Source of the DNA: an uncultured Gemmiger sp.
GTDB taxonomy: Bacteria > Bacillota > Clostridia > Oscillospirales > Ruminococcaceae
Assembly: GCA_934502625.1 (NCBI GenBank)
Contig: CAKSUQ010000005.1
Coordinates: forward strand, 1-64,000
Reading direction: 5' to 3'
DNA: 64,000 bases
Shown here piece after piece: positions 32,719-39,743 of the stretch (position 1 is the stretch's first letter; every line of letters begins with the position of its first letter). The notes below the pieces were generated by a model, which was not told the DNA's origin, made no database searches, and saw only the letters and a program-made list of their open reading frames with translations. Position numbers and translations under genes: made by a program.

Positions 32719-32769
32719 AAAGGCGCCGTCTGATAGCATTGCTATCGGACGGCGCCTTTTCATTTTGAT
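32719..32769 (+). terminator. Promoter-proximal terminator-like hairpin
   Basis: AAGGCGCCGTC pairs with GACGGCGCCTT (32720-32730 with 32748-32758) and the stem continues as GATAGC/GCTATC around a three-base loop, 18 pairs counting one G-T. TTTTCATTTT follows. It could terminate the Dabb transcript, or act as a leader attenuator or short RNA made from the promoter just upstream. Confidence 0.7.
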
Positions 32770-32795
32770 ACAGAGCCGATTGGAGTGTAAAGAAT

Positions 32796-34169
32796 ATGGA
32801 AAAGATTCCCCGCCATGTGGACATTGATTACAGCAAATACGCCCCCGATATCCCGGAGGACCAGCGGGAGGCCTACTACGGTCTGCCCAAACATGTGCAG
32901 TTCTGCAAAGAGTGCGTGATGAGCAACCAGAAGCCGAACTCCTGCTATGAGTTTGAGCATACGATCAAATCCATCAAAAAGACGATGGTCATTCAGGAGG
33001 ACGGCGTCTGCGACGCCTGCCACGCCTGCCATAACAAGGCCAACGGTCACATCGACTGGGCGCTGCGCGAAAAGGAGCTGCGCGAGCTCTGCGACGAATA
33101 CCGCAAGAACGACGGCAGCTATGACTGCCTCGTGCCCGGCTCCGGCGGCAAGGACAGCTTCTACGCTGCGCACCTGCTGAAGTACAAATACGGCATGCAC
33201 CCGCTGACCGTCACGTGGGCGCCCCACATGTACACCCCGTGGGGCTGGGAGAACATGCAGGCGTGGATCCATGCGGGCTTTGACAACTACCTGTGCACCC
33301 CCAACGGTATGACCCACCGCCTGCTGACCCGCTTGGCGACCGAGAACCTGTTCCACCCGTTCCAGCCGTTCATTTTGGGGCAAAAGCAGCTTGCGCCGAA
33401 GATGGCCGCCAAGTTCGGCATTCCGCTGGTATTCTACGGCGAGAACGAGGCCGAGTTCGGCAACCCGATTGCAGACAATAACTCTGCGCTGCGCGATGAG
33501 CATTTCTTCGCCGTCAACGACTACGACCATATTTATCTGGGCGGCGTCAGCCTGCGCCAGCTGGAGGAGGACTACAAGATCGACAAGGCAGACCTTGCCA
33601 TCTACCTGCCCGGCGAGACGTCCAACTTGGAGAAAAACCACATTCAGGTGCGGTATTTGGGCTATTACGAGAAGTGGCACCCGCAGGGTGCGTACTACTA
33701 CAGCGTCGAGCACGGCGGCTTCCGCCCCGCGCCGGAGCGCACACAGGGCACCTACTCGAAGTATAACTCCATCGACGACAAGATCGACGATTTCTTCTAT
33801 TACACCACCTACATCAAGTACGGCATCGGCCGCACGACCTACGATGCCGCGCAGGAAATCCGCAACGAGGAAATCACCCTCGACGAGGGCAAGGCACTGT
33901 GCAAGAAGTTCGACGGCGAGTATCCAGACCGCTTCGAGAAGGAAATCTTCCAATATCTGTCGCTGGATCGCCAGCACTTCCCGTGGGCAAGCCAGCTGTT
34001 TGAGCAGCCCAAGATGGATCGTGCCTACTTTATGGATTTGGCCGACCGCTTCCGCTCGCCCCACATCTGGAAGTGGGAGGACGGCATGTGGAAGCTGCGC
34101 CACACCCCCTACGAGGGCGACAGCGAAGTGCTGTGGGGCGACCCGAAGGGCACGCACCACGAGATGTAA
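32796..34169 (+). CDS. N-acetyl sugar amidotransferase, copy 2
   Basis: The 457-residue protein is a longer relative of copy 1. Zinc-type cysteines are at 37/40 and 72/75 with another at 78, and the PP-loop SGGKDS is at 116-121. The N-terminal 36 residues and a long C-terminal part are extra. It would amidinate an N-acetyl sugar, with ammonia from the HisH/HisF-like proteins encoded next. Campylobacter also pairs two amidotransferases (PseA and PtmG) with one HisF/HisH-like pair in its nonulosonate region. GGAGTG precedes the ATG by eight bases. The exact sugar is inferred, not seen. Confidence 0.87.
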   Translation: MEKIPRHVDIDYSKYAPDIPEDQREAYYGLPKHVQFCKECVMSNQKPNSCYEFEHTIKSIKKTMVIQEDGVCDACHACHNKANGHIDWALREKELRELCDEYRKNDGSYDCLVPGSGGKDSFYAAHLLKYKYGMHPLTVTWAPHMYTPWGWENMQAWIHAGFDNYLCTPNGMTHRLLTRLATENLFHPFQPFILGQKQLAPKMAAKFGIPLVFYGENEAEFGNPIADNNSALRDEHFFAVNDYDHIYLGGVSLRQLEEDYKIDKADLAIYLPGETSNLEKNHIQVRYLGYYEKWHPQGAYYYSVEHGGFRPAPERTQGTYSKYNSIDDKIDDFFYYTTYIKYGIGRTTYDAAQEIRNEEITLDEGKALCKKFDGEYPDRFEKEIFQYLSLDRQHFPWASQLFEQPKMDRAYFMDLADRFRSPHIWKWEDGMWKLRHTPYEGDSEVLWGDPKGTHHEM

Positions 34170-34177
34170 CGAAAAAA

Positions 34178-34203
34178 GGGCTCCCCCCCTAGGGGAAGGC
34201 TTT
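34178..34203. repeat. Family B fragment
   Basis: GGGCTCCCCCCCTAGGGGAAGG, an imperfect outer-arm hairpin of family B between copy 2 and the hisF-like gene. Confidence 0.45.
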
Positions 34204-34217
34204 AATGAGGTTCACTT

Positions 34218-34985
34218 ATGCCGAAAAAGATACGACTAATCGCCCGGCTGGACGTCAAGGATACCAACCTTGTCAAGGGCATCCAGCTGGAAGGGCTGCG
34301 CAAATTGGGCGATCCGAATGCGTTTGCAAAAGAATATTATGAACAGGGCATCGACGAGCTGCTCTACATCGACATCGTCGCCAGCCTGTATAACCGCAAT
34401 AATTTAAGCGACATTGTGCGCAAAACCGTCGATGACGTGTACATTCCCGTCTGTGTCGGCGGCGGGCTGCGCAGTGTCGAGGACGTGCGCCACATCCTGT
34501 CCATGGGTGCGGACAAGGTCGCCATCAACACGGCGGCCATCAAGCGGCCGGAGCTCATCACCGAGGTCGCCGAGGCATTCGGCAGTCAGTGCATGGTGCT
34601 GTCCATTCAGGCCAAGCGCAGCCGCACCTGGCCGGGCAAGTGGGAGGCCTACTACGACAACGGCCGCGCCCACTCCGGCTATGACGTCGTCGAATGGGCA
34701 AAGCGCGGCGTCGCGCTGGGCGCGGGCGAGATCCTGCTGATGAGCGTCGACAACGAGGGCTTGCAGCGCGGTATGGACTTGGAGCTGATCGAGGCCGTGA
34801 CGAAGGCCGTGAACGTGCCGGTCATCTGCGGCGGCGGCGTCGGCTGCGGCGACGACATTGTGGACGCAGCCAACGCAGGCGCGGACGCCGTGGCCTGCGC
34901 GGCGGTGCTGCATTACAAAAAAGAGACGGTGCAGGAGTTGAAGGACGACATTCGCGCCGGGGGAGTGGAGGTGCGCCGCGTATGA
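34218..34985 (+). CDS. HisF-like acetamidino-modification protein (HisF2/AglZ type)
   Basis: The 255-residue beta-alpha barrel resembles HisF: ARLDVKDTNLVKGIQLEG with the first catalytic Asp12, PVCVGGGLRSVEDV, and VPVICGGGVGCGDDI. The second catalytic Asp of true HisF (in the pattern AIDAKR) is replaced by Gln131 in LSIQAKRSR. The protein is therefore unlikely to close the imidazole ring in histidine synthesis. It probably channels ammonia from the HisH-like glutaminase to the amidotransferase. No other his gene is nearby. GAGG precedes the ATG. Its stop overlaps the hisH-like start by ATGA. Confidence 0.88.
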   Translation: MPKKIRLIARLDVKDTNLVKGIQLEGLRKLGDPNAFAKEYYEQGIDELLYIDIVASLYNRNNLSDIVRKTVDDVYIPVCVGGGLRSVEDVRHILSMGADKVAINTAAIKRPELITEVAEAFGSQCMVLSIQAKRSRTWPGKWEAYYDNGRAHSGYDVVEWAKRGVALGAGEILLMSVDNEGLQRGMDLELIEAVTKAVNVPVICGGGVGCGDDIVDAANAGADAVACAAVLHYKKETVQELKDDIRAGGVEVRRV

Positions 34986-35629
34986 AGGTGACGATCATTG
35001 ACTACGGCCTGTCGAACCTGCTCAGCGTACAGCATGCCTTCGCGCATTTTGGCGCGGAAACGCTGGTGACGAACAAGGCCGAGGATATTCTGGCCGCCGA
35101 CGCGCTGGTGCTGCCGGGCGTCGGGGCATTCAAGGACGGCATGGACGGGCTGGCGAAGCTGGGTCTGGTGGAACCCATTCGGCAAAAGGCCGCTGCGGGT
35201 ACGCCGCTGCTGGGCATCTGCCTCGGTATGCAGATGCTGTTTGACGAGTCGGAGGAGTTCGGCCTGCACAAGGGGCTGGGGCTGATCCCCGGACGGGTGG
35301 TAAAAATTCCCGATACCGACGCCGACGGCTGCCCCCAGCGGGTGCCGCACATCAGCTGGGATCCGCTGTACCCCGGCGGGAACCACGCCGACTTCGCGGG
35401 TACAGCGCTGGCGAGCGTGACCCCCGGTGAGGAGTGCTATTTCATCCACAGCTACGAGGCTAAGCCCGCCGCCGAAGCGGACTGCTTGGCGAACACGATC
35501 TACGGTGGCCGCCGCGTCTGCGCCGCCGCCATCCACGGCAGCGTCTTAGGCTGCCAGTTCCACCCGGAAAAGTCCGGGGAGGTGGGACTGAGGATCATAG
35601 AAGAATTTATAAAGTCGGTAGAGCAGTAG
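34982..35629 (+). CDS. HisH-like glutamine amidotransferase (HisH2 type)
   Basis: The 215-residue class I glutaminase releases ammonia from glutamine. The triad is complete: Cys80 in GICLGMQ, and His194 with Glu196 in QFHPEKSG. LPGVGAFKDGMDGL and VPHISWDPL are typical HisH motifs. It is translationally coupled to the HisF-like gene, as expected for a heterodimer. The pair should feed one or both N-acetyl sugar amidotransferases. The TAG stop is also the first part of a family A repeat. Confidence 0.92.
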   Translation: MKVTIIDYGLSNLLSVQHAFAHFGAETLVTNKAEDILAADALVLPGVGAFKDGMDGLAKLGLVEPIRQKAAAGTPLLGICLGMQMLFDESEEFGLHKGLGLIPGRVVKIPDTDADGCPQRVPHISWDPLYPGGNHADFAGTALASVTPGEECYFIHSYEAKPAAEADCLANTIYGGRRVCAAAIHGSVLGCQFHPEKSGEVGLRIIEEFIKSVEQ

Positions 35630-35711
35630 GGGGCGGGCATGCCCGCCCCGCAGCCTTGCCGTGAAAGCCCACCTGCCGTGCAGCGGAGGGCCGGACGTGT
35701 CCGGCCCCTAC
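35626..35711. repeat. Family A repeat starting at the hisH-like stop codon
   Basis: Complete 86-bp element. The left hairpin is GGGGCGGGCATGCCCGCCCC and the right GGGCCGGACGTGTCCGGCCC. The GTAGGGG start includes the TAG stop codon. Confidence 0.8.
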
Positions 35712-35728
35712 TGCGTAATTACTTACAC

Positions 35729-35766
35729 AACGCCCTGCGCAATCCTGCGCAGGGCGTTGCTTTTTC
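35729..35766 (+). terminator. Terminator after the hisF/hisH-like genes
   Basis: Perfect 13-base stem AACGCCCTGCGCA/TGCGCAGGGCGTT with a four-base loop, then GC and five T. Confidence 0.88.
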
Positions 35767-35785
35767 CCTCGCAATAGGCTATAAT
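35757..35785 (+). promoter_or_regulatory. Promoter of the SDR-glycosyltransferase operon
   Basis: TTGCTT (35757-35762), 17 bases, TATAAT (35780-35785). The -35 box overlaps the end of the preceding terminator. Confidence 0.6.
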
Positions 35786-35819
35786 GTACTTTGTATAAAT
35801 GTGCAAAGGGGAATAAACT

Positions 35820-36749
35820 ATGTCCTGCGATCTGCTTGTCGGCTCCACCGGCTTTGTGGGGGGCAACCTGCTGGCGAAACACGCCTTTGCGGCGGCCTGC
35901 CACAGCAGCGATATTGCCGCCCACTACGGCGCACGGCCTGACCTCTGCGTCTACGCGGGCGTCCCGGCGGCCATGTTTCTGGCAAACGCCGACCCGGACG
36001 CTGACCTCGCCGTCATGTGCGCCGCGCGGGAAAATATCCGCGCCATCGCGCCGAAAGACCTCGTGCTGATTTCCAGTATCGCCGTGCTGGCCGACAGCCG
36101 CGGCACCTACGAGGACAGCCCCACGCAGGATACTGAAAATCTGCCTGCCTACGGCAAAAACCGCCTGCAGCTGGAGCAGTGGGTGCGCGAGGATTTCCCC
36201 GACGCGCTCATTGTGCGGCTGCCCGCACTCTACGGTCCGGGGCTGAAAAAGAACTTCCTCTTTGATCTGCACACCATCACCCCAGCCATGCTGAAACCGG
36301 AAAAATACGACGAACTGGCGGCAAAATCGCCGCTGGTACAATCTGCGTACACGCTGGCTGACAACGGCTTTTATAAGCTGAACGGCACGGCGGACACGGC
36401 AGCGCTGCGCGGGTTCTTCGCGGGCAACGATTTCAACGCGCTCGCTTTTACGGACTCCCGCAGCCGCTATCAATTCTACGATCTGGGGCGGCTCTGGGCG
36501 GATATCGAAGCCGCCCGCGCTGCCGGGGTAAAGCTGCTGCACCTCTGCACGCCGCCCGTCACGGCGGCCGAGGTCTATACCGCCGTCACCGGCAAGGCCG
36601 ACTGGCACAACGAGCTGCCCAAACCCCCGTTTGACTACGACCTGCGCAGCCGCCACGCGGATATTTTGGGCGGCGCGGACGGGTATCTCTGCACCAAACA
36701 GCAGGAGCTGGACGATATTACGCGCTTTATGCGCGATTGGAGGGACTGA
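35820..36749 (+). CDS. NAD(P)-dependent SDR epimerase/reductase
   Basis: The 309-residue protein has an extended-SDR Rossmann start, LLVGSTGFVGGNLLAKH (GxxGxxG), then LISSIAVLADS and the catalytic YGKNRLQLE (Tyr-x-x-x-Asn-style, with Tyr but Asn in place of the usual Lys; an Arg follows). It is most like sugar-nucleotide epimerases or dTDP-4-dehydrorhamnose reductase-type enzymes. The missing Lys makes catalysis uncertain. It begins an operon with the TIM-barrel isomerase (4 bases later), a glycosyltransferase and membrane proteins. The substrate is not known. Confidence 0.75.
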   Translation: MSCDLLVGSTGFVGGNLLAKHAFAAACHSSDIAAHYGARPDLCVYAGVPAAMFLANADPDADLAVMCAARENIRAIAPKDLVLISSIAVLADSRGTYEDSPTQDTENLPAYGKNRLQLEQWVREDFPDALIVRLPALYGPGLKKNFLFDLHTITPAMLKPEKYDELAAKSPLVQSAYTLADNGFYKLNGTADTAALRGFFAGNDFNALAFTDSRSRYQFYDLGRLWADIEAARAAGVKLLHLCTPPVTAAEVYTAVTGKADWHNELPKPPFDYDLRSRHADILGGADGYLCTKQQELDDITRFMRDWRD

Positions 36750-36752
36750 ACC

Positions 36753-37541
36753 ATGCCGAGCTATCAGCTTGCCATCTCGAACATTGCATGGCAGAAGGAC
36801 GACGACGAGGCCGTCTACACGGCTATGCAGCAGGCGGGCTTTACGGGGCTGGAGCTTGCCCCCACCCGCATTTTCTCCGAAGCACCGTATGAAAATCTGA
36901 CGAGCGCACTGCTTTTCGGCGGCTATCTCAAAAACCGCTGGGGCTTTGCCGTGCCCAGCCTGCAAAGCATCTGGTACGGCCAGAAGGGCAACATCTTCAA
37001 CCCCGCCGACACCGAGCCGCTGCTGGACTACACGGCGCAGGCGTTCCAGTTTGCCCACAGCCTGAACTGCCCGTCGCTGGTCTTCGGCTGCCCGAAAAAC
37101 CGTATGCGCCCCTTGGGCGGCAACGATGCCGCCGCCGAGGCGTTCTTCATGCAGGCGGGCAACCTCGCCGCGCGGTACGGCGTGCATCTGGCGCTGGAGG
37201 CTAACCCGCCGATGTACACGAACTACTTAAACAACACGGCGGACGCCTTCGCGCTCGTCAAACGGCTGGATAACCCCGGCCTGTCGGTGAATCTCGATTT
37301 GTCCACCGTGCTGGCGCAGGGCGAAAAACTGCAAAATTTCATCGATGACATGCAGTATGTCAGCCACGTCCATATCAGCGAGCCGGGGCTTGCCCCCATC
37401 CAGAAGCGCCCCGAACACAAGGAGCTGGCGCTGCTGCTGGGCGCGGTGGGCTACCGCGGCTTCGTCTCCATCGAGATGGCACACACCGATCTTGACACGA
37501 TCCGCCGCACGATGGACTATATTGCGGAGGTGTTCGCATGA
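36753..37541 (+). CDS. TIM-barrel sugar isomerase/epimerase (AP endonuclease 2 family)
   Basis: The 262-residue protein has the fold of xylose-isomerase-like TIM barrels: LAISNIAWQ at the start, GFTGLELAPTRIF, GVHLALEANPP with the metal-binding Glu, LSVNLDLST, HVHISEPGL and FVSIEM near the end. These His, Glu and Asp residues fit a metal site. It would isomerise or epimerise a sugar or sugar phosphate for the glycan made here. GGAGGGACTGAACC precedes the ATG. Its stop overlaps the start of the glycosyltransferase by ATGA, showing a tight operon. Confidence 0.82.
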   Translation: MPSYQLAISNIAWQKDDDEAVYTAMQQAGFTGLELAPTRIFSEAPYENLTSALLFGGYLKNRWGFAVPSLQSIWYGQKGNIFNPADTEPLLDYTAQAFQFAHSLNCPSLVFGCPKNRMRPLGGNDAAAEAFFMQAGNLAARYGVHLALEANPPMYTNYLNNTADAFALVKRLDNPGLSVNLDLSTVLAQGEKLQNFIDDMQYVSHVHISEPGLAPIQKRPEHKELALLLGAVGYRGFVSIEMAHTDLDTIRRTMDYIAEVFA

Positions 37542-38338
37542 TCGAATATGAGCGTCACAACCTGAACGGCGTGCCGGATTTCACCGCCGCCGAATTTGCA
37601 GGCCGCCGCAGCGATTACTGCCTGCTGATCCCCGTCATCAACGAGGGTGCGCGCATTTTGACCGAGCTTGGCCGCGCCCAGAAGGCGGGCATCGACAAGG
37701 TCTGCGACGTCGTCATCTGCGACGGCGGCTCTACCGACGGCAGCATGACGCACGAGACATTGCAAATGTACGGCGTCAATACGCTGCTGGTGAAAACGGG
37801 TCCCGGCAAGCAGGGCGCACAGCTGCGCATGGGCATGTATTTCGCGCTGGATCGCGGCTATAAAGGCATCCTGACGATCGACGGCAACAACAAGGATTCC
37901 ATCGAGGATGTGCCGGCCTTTATCGCCAAATTGCAGGCCGGGTACGACCTTGTGCAGGGCAGCCGCTTTGTGCGCGGCGGCCACGCCATCAACACGCCGC
38001 CCGTGCGCTATGCCGCCGTGCGGCTCATCCACGCGCCGCTCATCAGCCTTGGTGCGCACCAGTGGTTCACCGACACGACGAACGCCTACCGCGCCTACAG
38101 CCGCGAGTACCTGACCCACCCCGACGTGCGCCCGCTGCGCGACGTCTTTGAGGGGTACGAGCTGCTGGCATATTTGAGCATCCGCGCGACCCAGCTGGGG
38201 CTGAAGGCCTGCGAAGTCCCCGTGACCCGCGCCTACCCGGCCACCGGCAAGACCCCGACGAAGATCAGCGGCTTCAAGGGCAACAGCGATCTGATGAAGG
38301 TGCTGCTGAATGCCTTGGCGGGCAAGTACAACCCGTGA
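37538..38338 (+). CDS. Family 2 glycosyltransferase (dolichol-phosphate-mannose-synthase-like)
   Basis: The 266-residue GT-A enzyme has LLIPVINEGARI, the nucleotide-binding VVICDGGSTDGS and TIDGNNKDSIEDVPAFI. These resemble polyprenol-phosphate sugar synthases, which load one sugar on a lipid carrier at the cytoplasmic face. VQGSRFVRGG follows in the acceptor part. No C-terminal membrane helices are present. Such lipid-linked sugars are donors for GT-C membrane transferases, and several GT-C-like proteins are encoded next. The sugar is unknown. Confidence 0.85.
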   Translation: MIEYERHNLNGVPDFTAAEFAGRRSDYCLLIPVINEGARILTELGRAQKAGIDKVCDVVICDGGSTDGSMTHETLQMYGVNTLLVKTGPGKQGAQLRMGMYFALDRGYKGILTIDGNNKDSIEDVPAFIAKLQAGYDLVQGSRFVRGGHAINTPPVRYAAVRLIHAPLISLGAHQWFTDTTNAYRAYSREYLTHPDVRPLRDVFEGYELLAYLSIRATQLGLKACEVPVTRAYPATGKTPTKISGFKGNSDLMKVLLNALAGKYNP

Positions 38339-38358
38339 CCGCCGCGAAAGGACATAGG

Positions 38359-39738
38359 ATGAAGAAAAACGCAAAACCGCAGCTGCTCCGGCGGCTCTAT
38401 GTGCTGCTCTGCCTTGCCTTACTGCTGGCGGGCGCGGCGCTGAACCTGCCGACGAAGCTCTGCAACAACGCCAGCGGCACTGACCACCTTGACTGGTGGA
38501 GCAACGACCTGCTGATCGCTGATCTGATGTACAGCCAGAATTATGGCAGTGATACGTGGGAGATCCGCATTGCCTTCCCGCCCAATATCCAGAAGCTGAC
38601 CGGGCAGGACAACGTTGAGTGGGTGCAGTCCGAAATGTTCCGCAATAACCAGACGTTTGACAAGGACTTTTTCGTGCCCTATTCCAGCAACCTTGTGGCG
38701 CAGCGGTATCTCTACAAGCTGGCCGACGCGGTGCTGCCTGTCTCGAACGGCGTGCTGCTGAAAGCGCTGTATCTGATGAACGCGCTGCTGCTCTCACTGG
38801 GGGCGCTGCTGTTCCTGCTGTATCTTGAGCGCCACACCGCGCCCGGCACGGCGCTGTTCGGCGCGGCGGTCATCGGCGTGTTCGGCCTTTTGTACGACGC
38901 GATGGCGACGAACCTCTATTGGGTCGAGTGGTCGCTGTTTGCCCCGCCCTTGGCGGTGGCACTGCTGCTGGATTGCAGGAAATTTTCTGGCTTCACGACC
39001 GAAAAACAGCGCCTGCACGCGGTATTCTGGGCGGTCTTTGCCGGGTGTGGCGTCAAGCAGCTCATGTATTTTGAGTTTGTTACCTCGGCTATGATCGCCG
39101 CGACCGTCCCGGCGTTCGTCTACTTACTGGAAAACCGCCGCAAAATCGCCGATTGGGTACACTGGTACCTGACGATGATCGGCGGCGCGGTGGCGTCTTT
39201 TGTCCTGACCTTCGGGCTGAAGACCGCCATGCTCATCGCCGACCGCGGCGTTGAGGGCGCGTGGAGTGAGACGTTCCAGAACCTGCTCAGCCGCGTGTCC
39301 GGCCTCGCAAAGCTGCTGAATATGACCGACCAGATCGGCAACGAGGACACCCGCGAGGCCACGAACATCGGCGTCGGCGCGGTGCTGCAGCGCGTCGGCA
39401 GCAAGGTCGCCTTGCTGTTCAACGCCAGCTTCGGCATCACGATCGCCCAGATCACGGCGGCGCTGCTTGTGCTGACCGCTCTGGCGGTTGTGCTGTACAA
39501 GCTGCATTTTGCCACCGGCAAGGCCGTTCTCTGGGTGGGCGCGGCGTGGTACGCGATGCTCGCGCCGCTGTCGTGGTTCGTCATGGCGAAGGAGCACACC
39601 TGGCTGCACAGCACCTTCTGCACGATCAGCTGGTACGTGCCGGGCGCGTTCGTCATCGCAGCGGCCTTCACCTGCTGCGTGGCCGACGTTGTAAAAACGG
39701 CCAGAGAGCGTAAAAAAGACATGGCGAGCGAGGTTTAA
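38359..39738 (+). CDS. Multi-pass membrane protein, GT-C-like, paralogue 1
   Basis: The 459-residue protein has about ten membrane segments. The first loop after the N-terminal helix is long and holds GTDHLDWWSNDLLIADLMYS, with acidic residues where GT-C enzymes place their catalytic acids. ATNLYWVEWSLFAPPLAVAL and KEHTWLHSTFCTISWYVPG recur in altered form in the next gene, so the two are paralogues. It probably transfers or handles lipid-linked sugars outside the membrane. AAAGGA precedes the ATG at 38359. A GTG at 38335 inside the previous gene's stop is a possible longer start. Confidence 0.65.
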   Translation: MKKNAKPQLLRRLYVLLCLALLLAGAALNLPTKLCNNASGTDHLDWWSNDLLIADLMYSQNYGSDTWEIRIAFPPNIQKLTGQDNVEWVQSEMFRNNQTFDKDFFVPYSSNLVAQRYLYKLADAVLPVSNGVLLKALYLMNALLLSLGALLFLLYLERHTAPGTALFGAAVIGVFGLLYDAMATNLYWVEWSLFAPPLAVALLLDCRKFSGFTTEKQRLHAVFWAVFAGCGVKQLMYFEFVTSAMIAATVPAFVYLLENRRKIADWVHWYLTMIGGAVASFVLTFGLKTAMLIADRGVEGAWSETFQNLLSRVSGLAKLLNMTDQIGNEDTREATNIGVGAVLQRVGSKVALLFNASFGITIAQITAALLVLTALAVVLYKLHFATGKAVLWVGAAWYAMLAPLSWFVMAKEHTWLHSTFCTISWYVPGAFVIAAAFTCCVADVVKTARERKKDMASEV

Positions 39739-39743
39739 GTGTG

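Noticed and set aside
34218..35629. hisF and hisH as part of histidine biosynthesis
   Set aside because: The HisF-like protein lacks a catalytic Asp, no other his gene is near, and the pair follows sugar amidotransferases.
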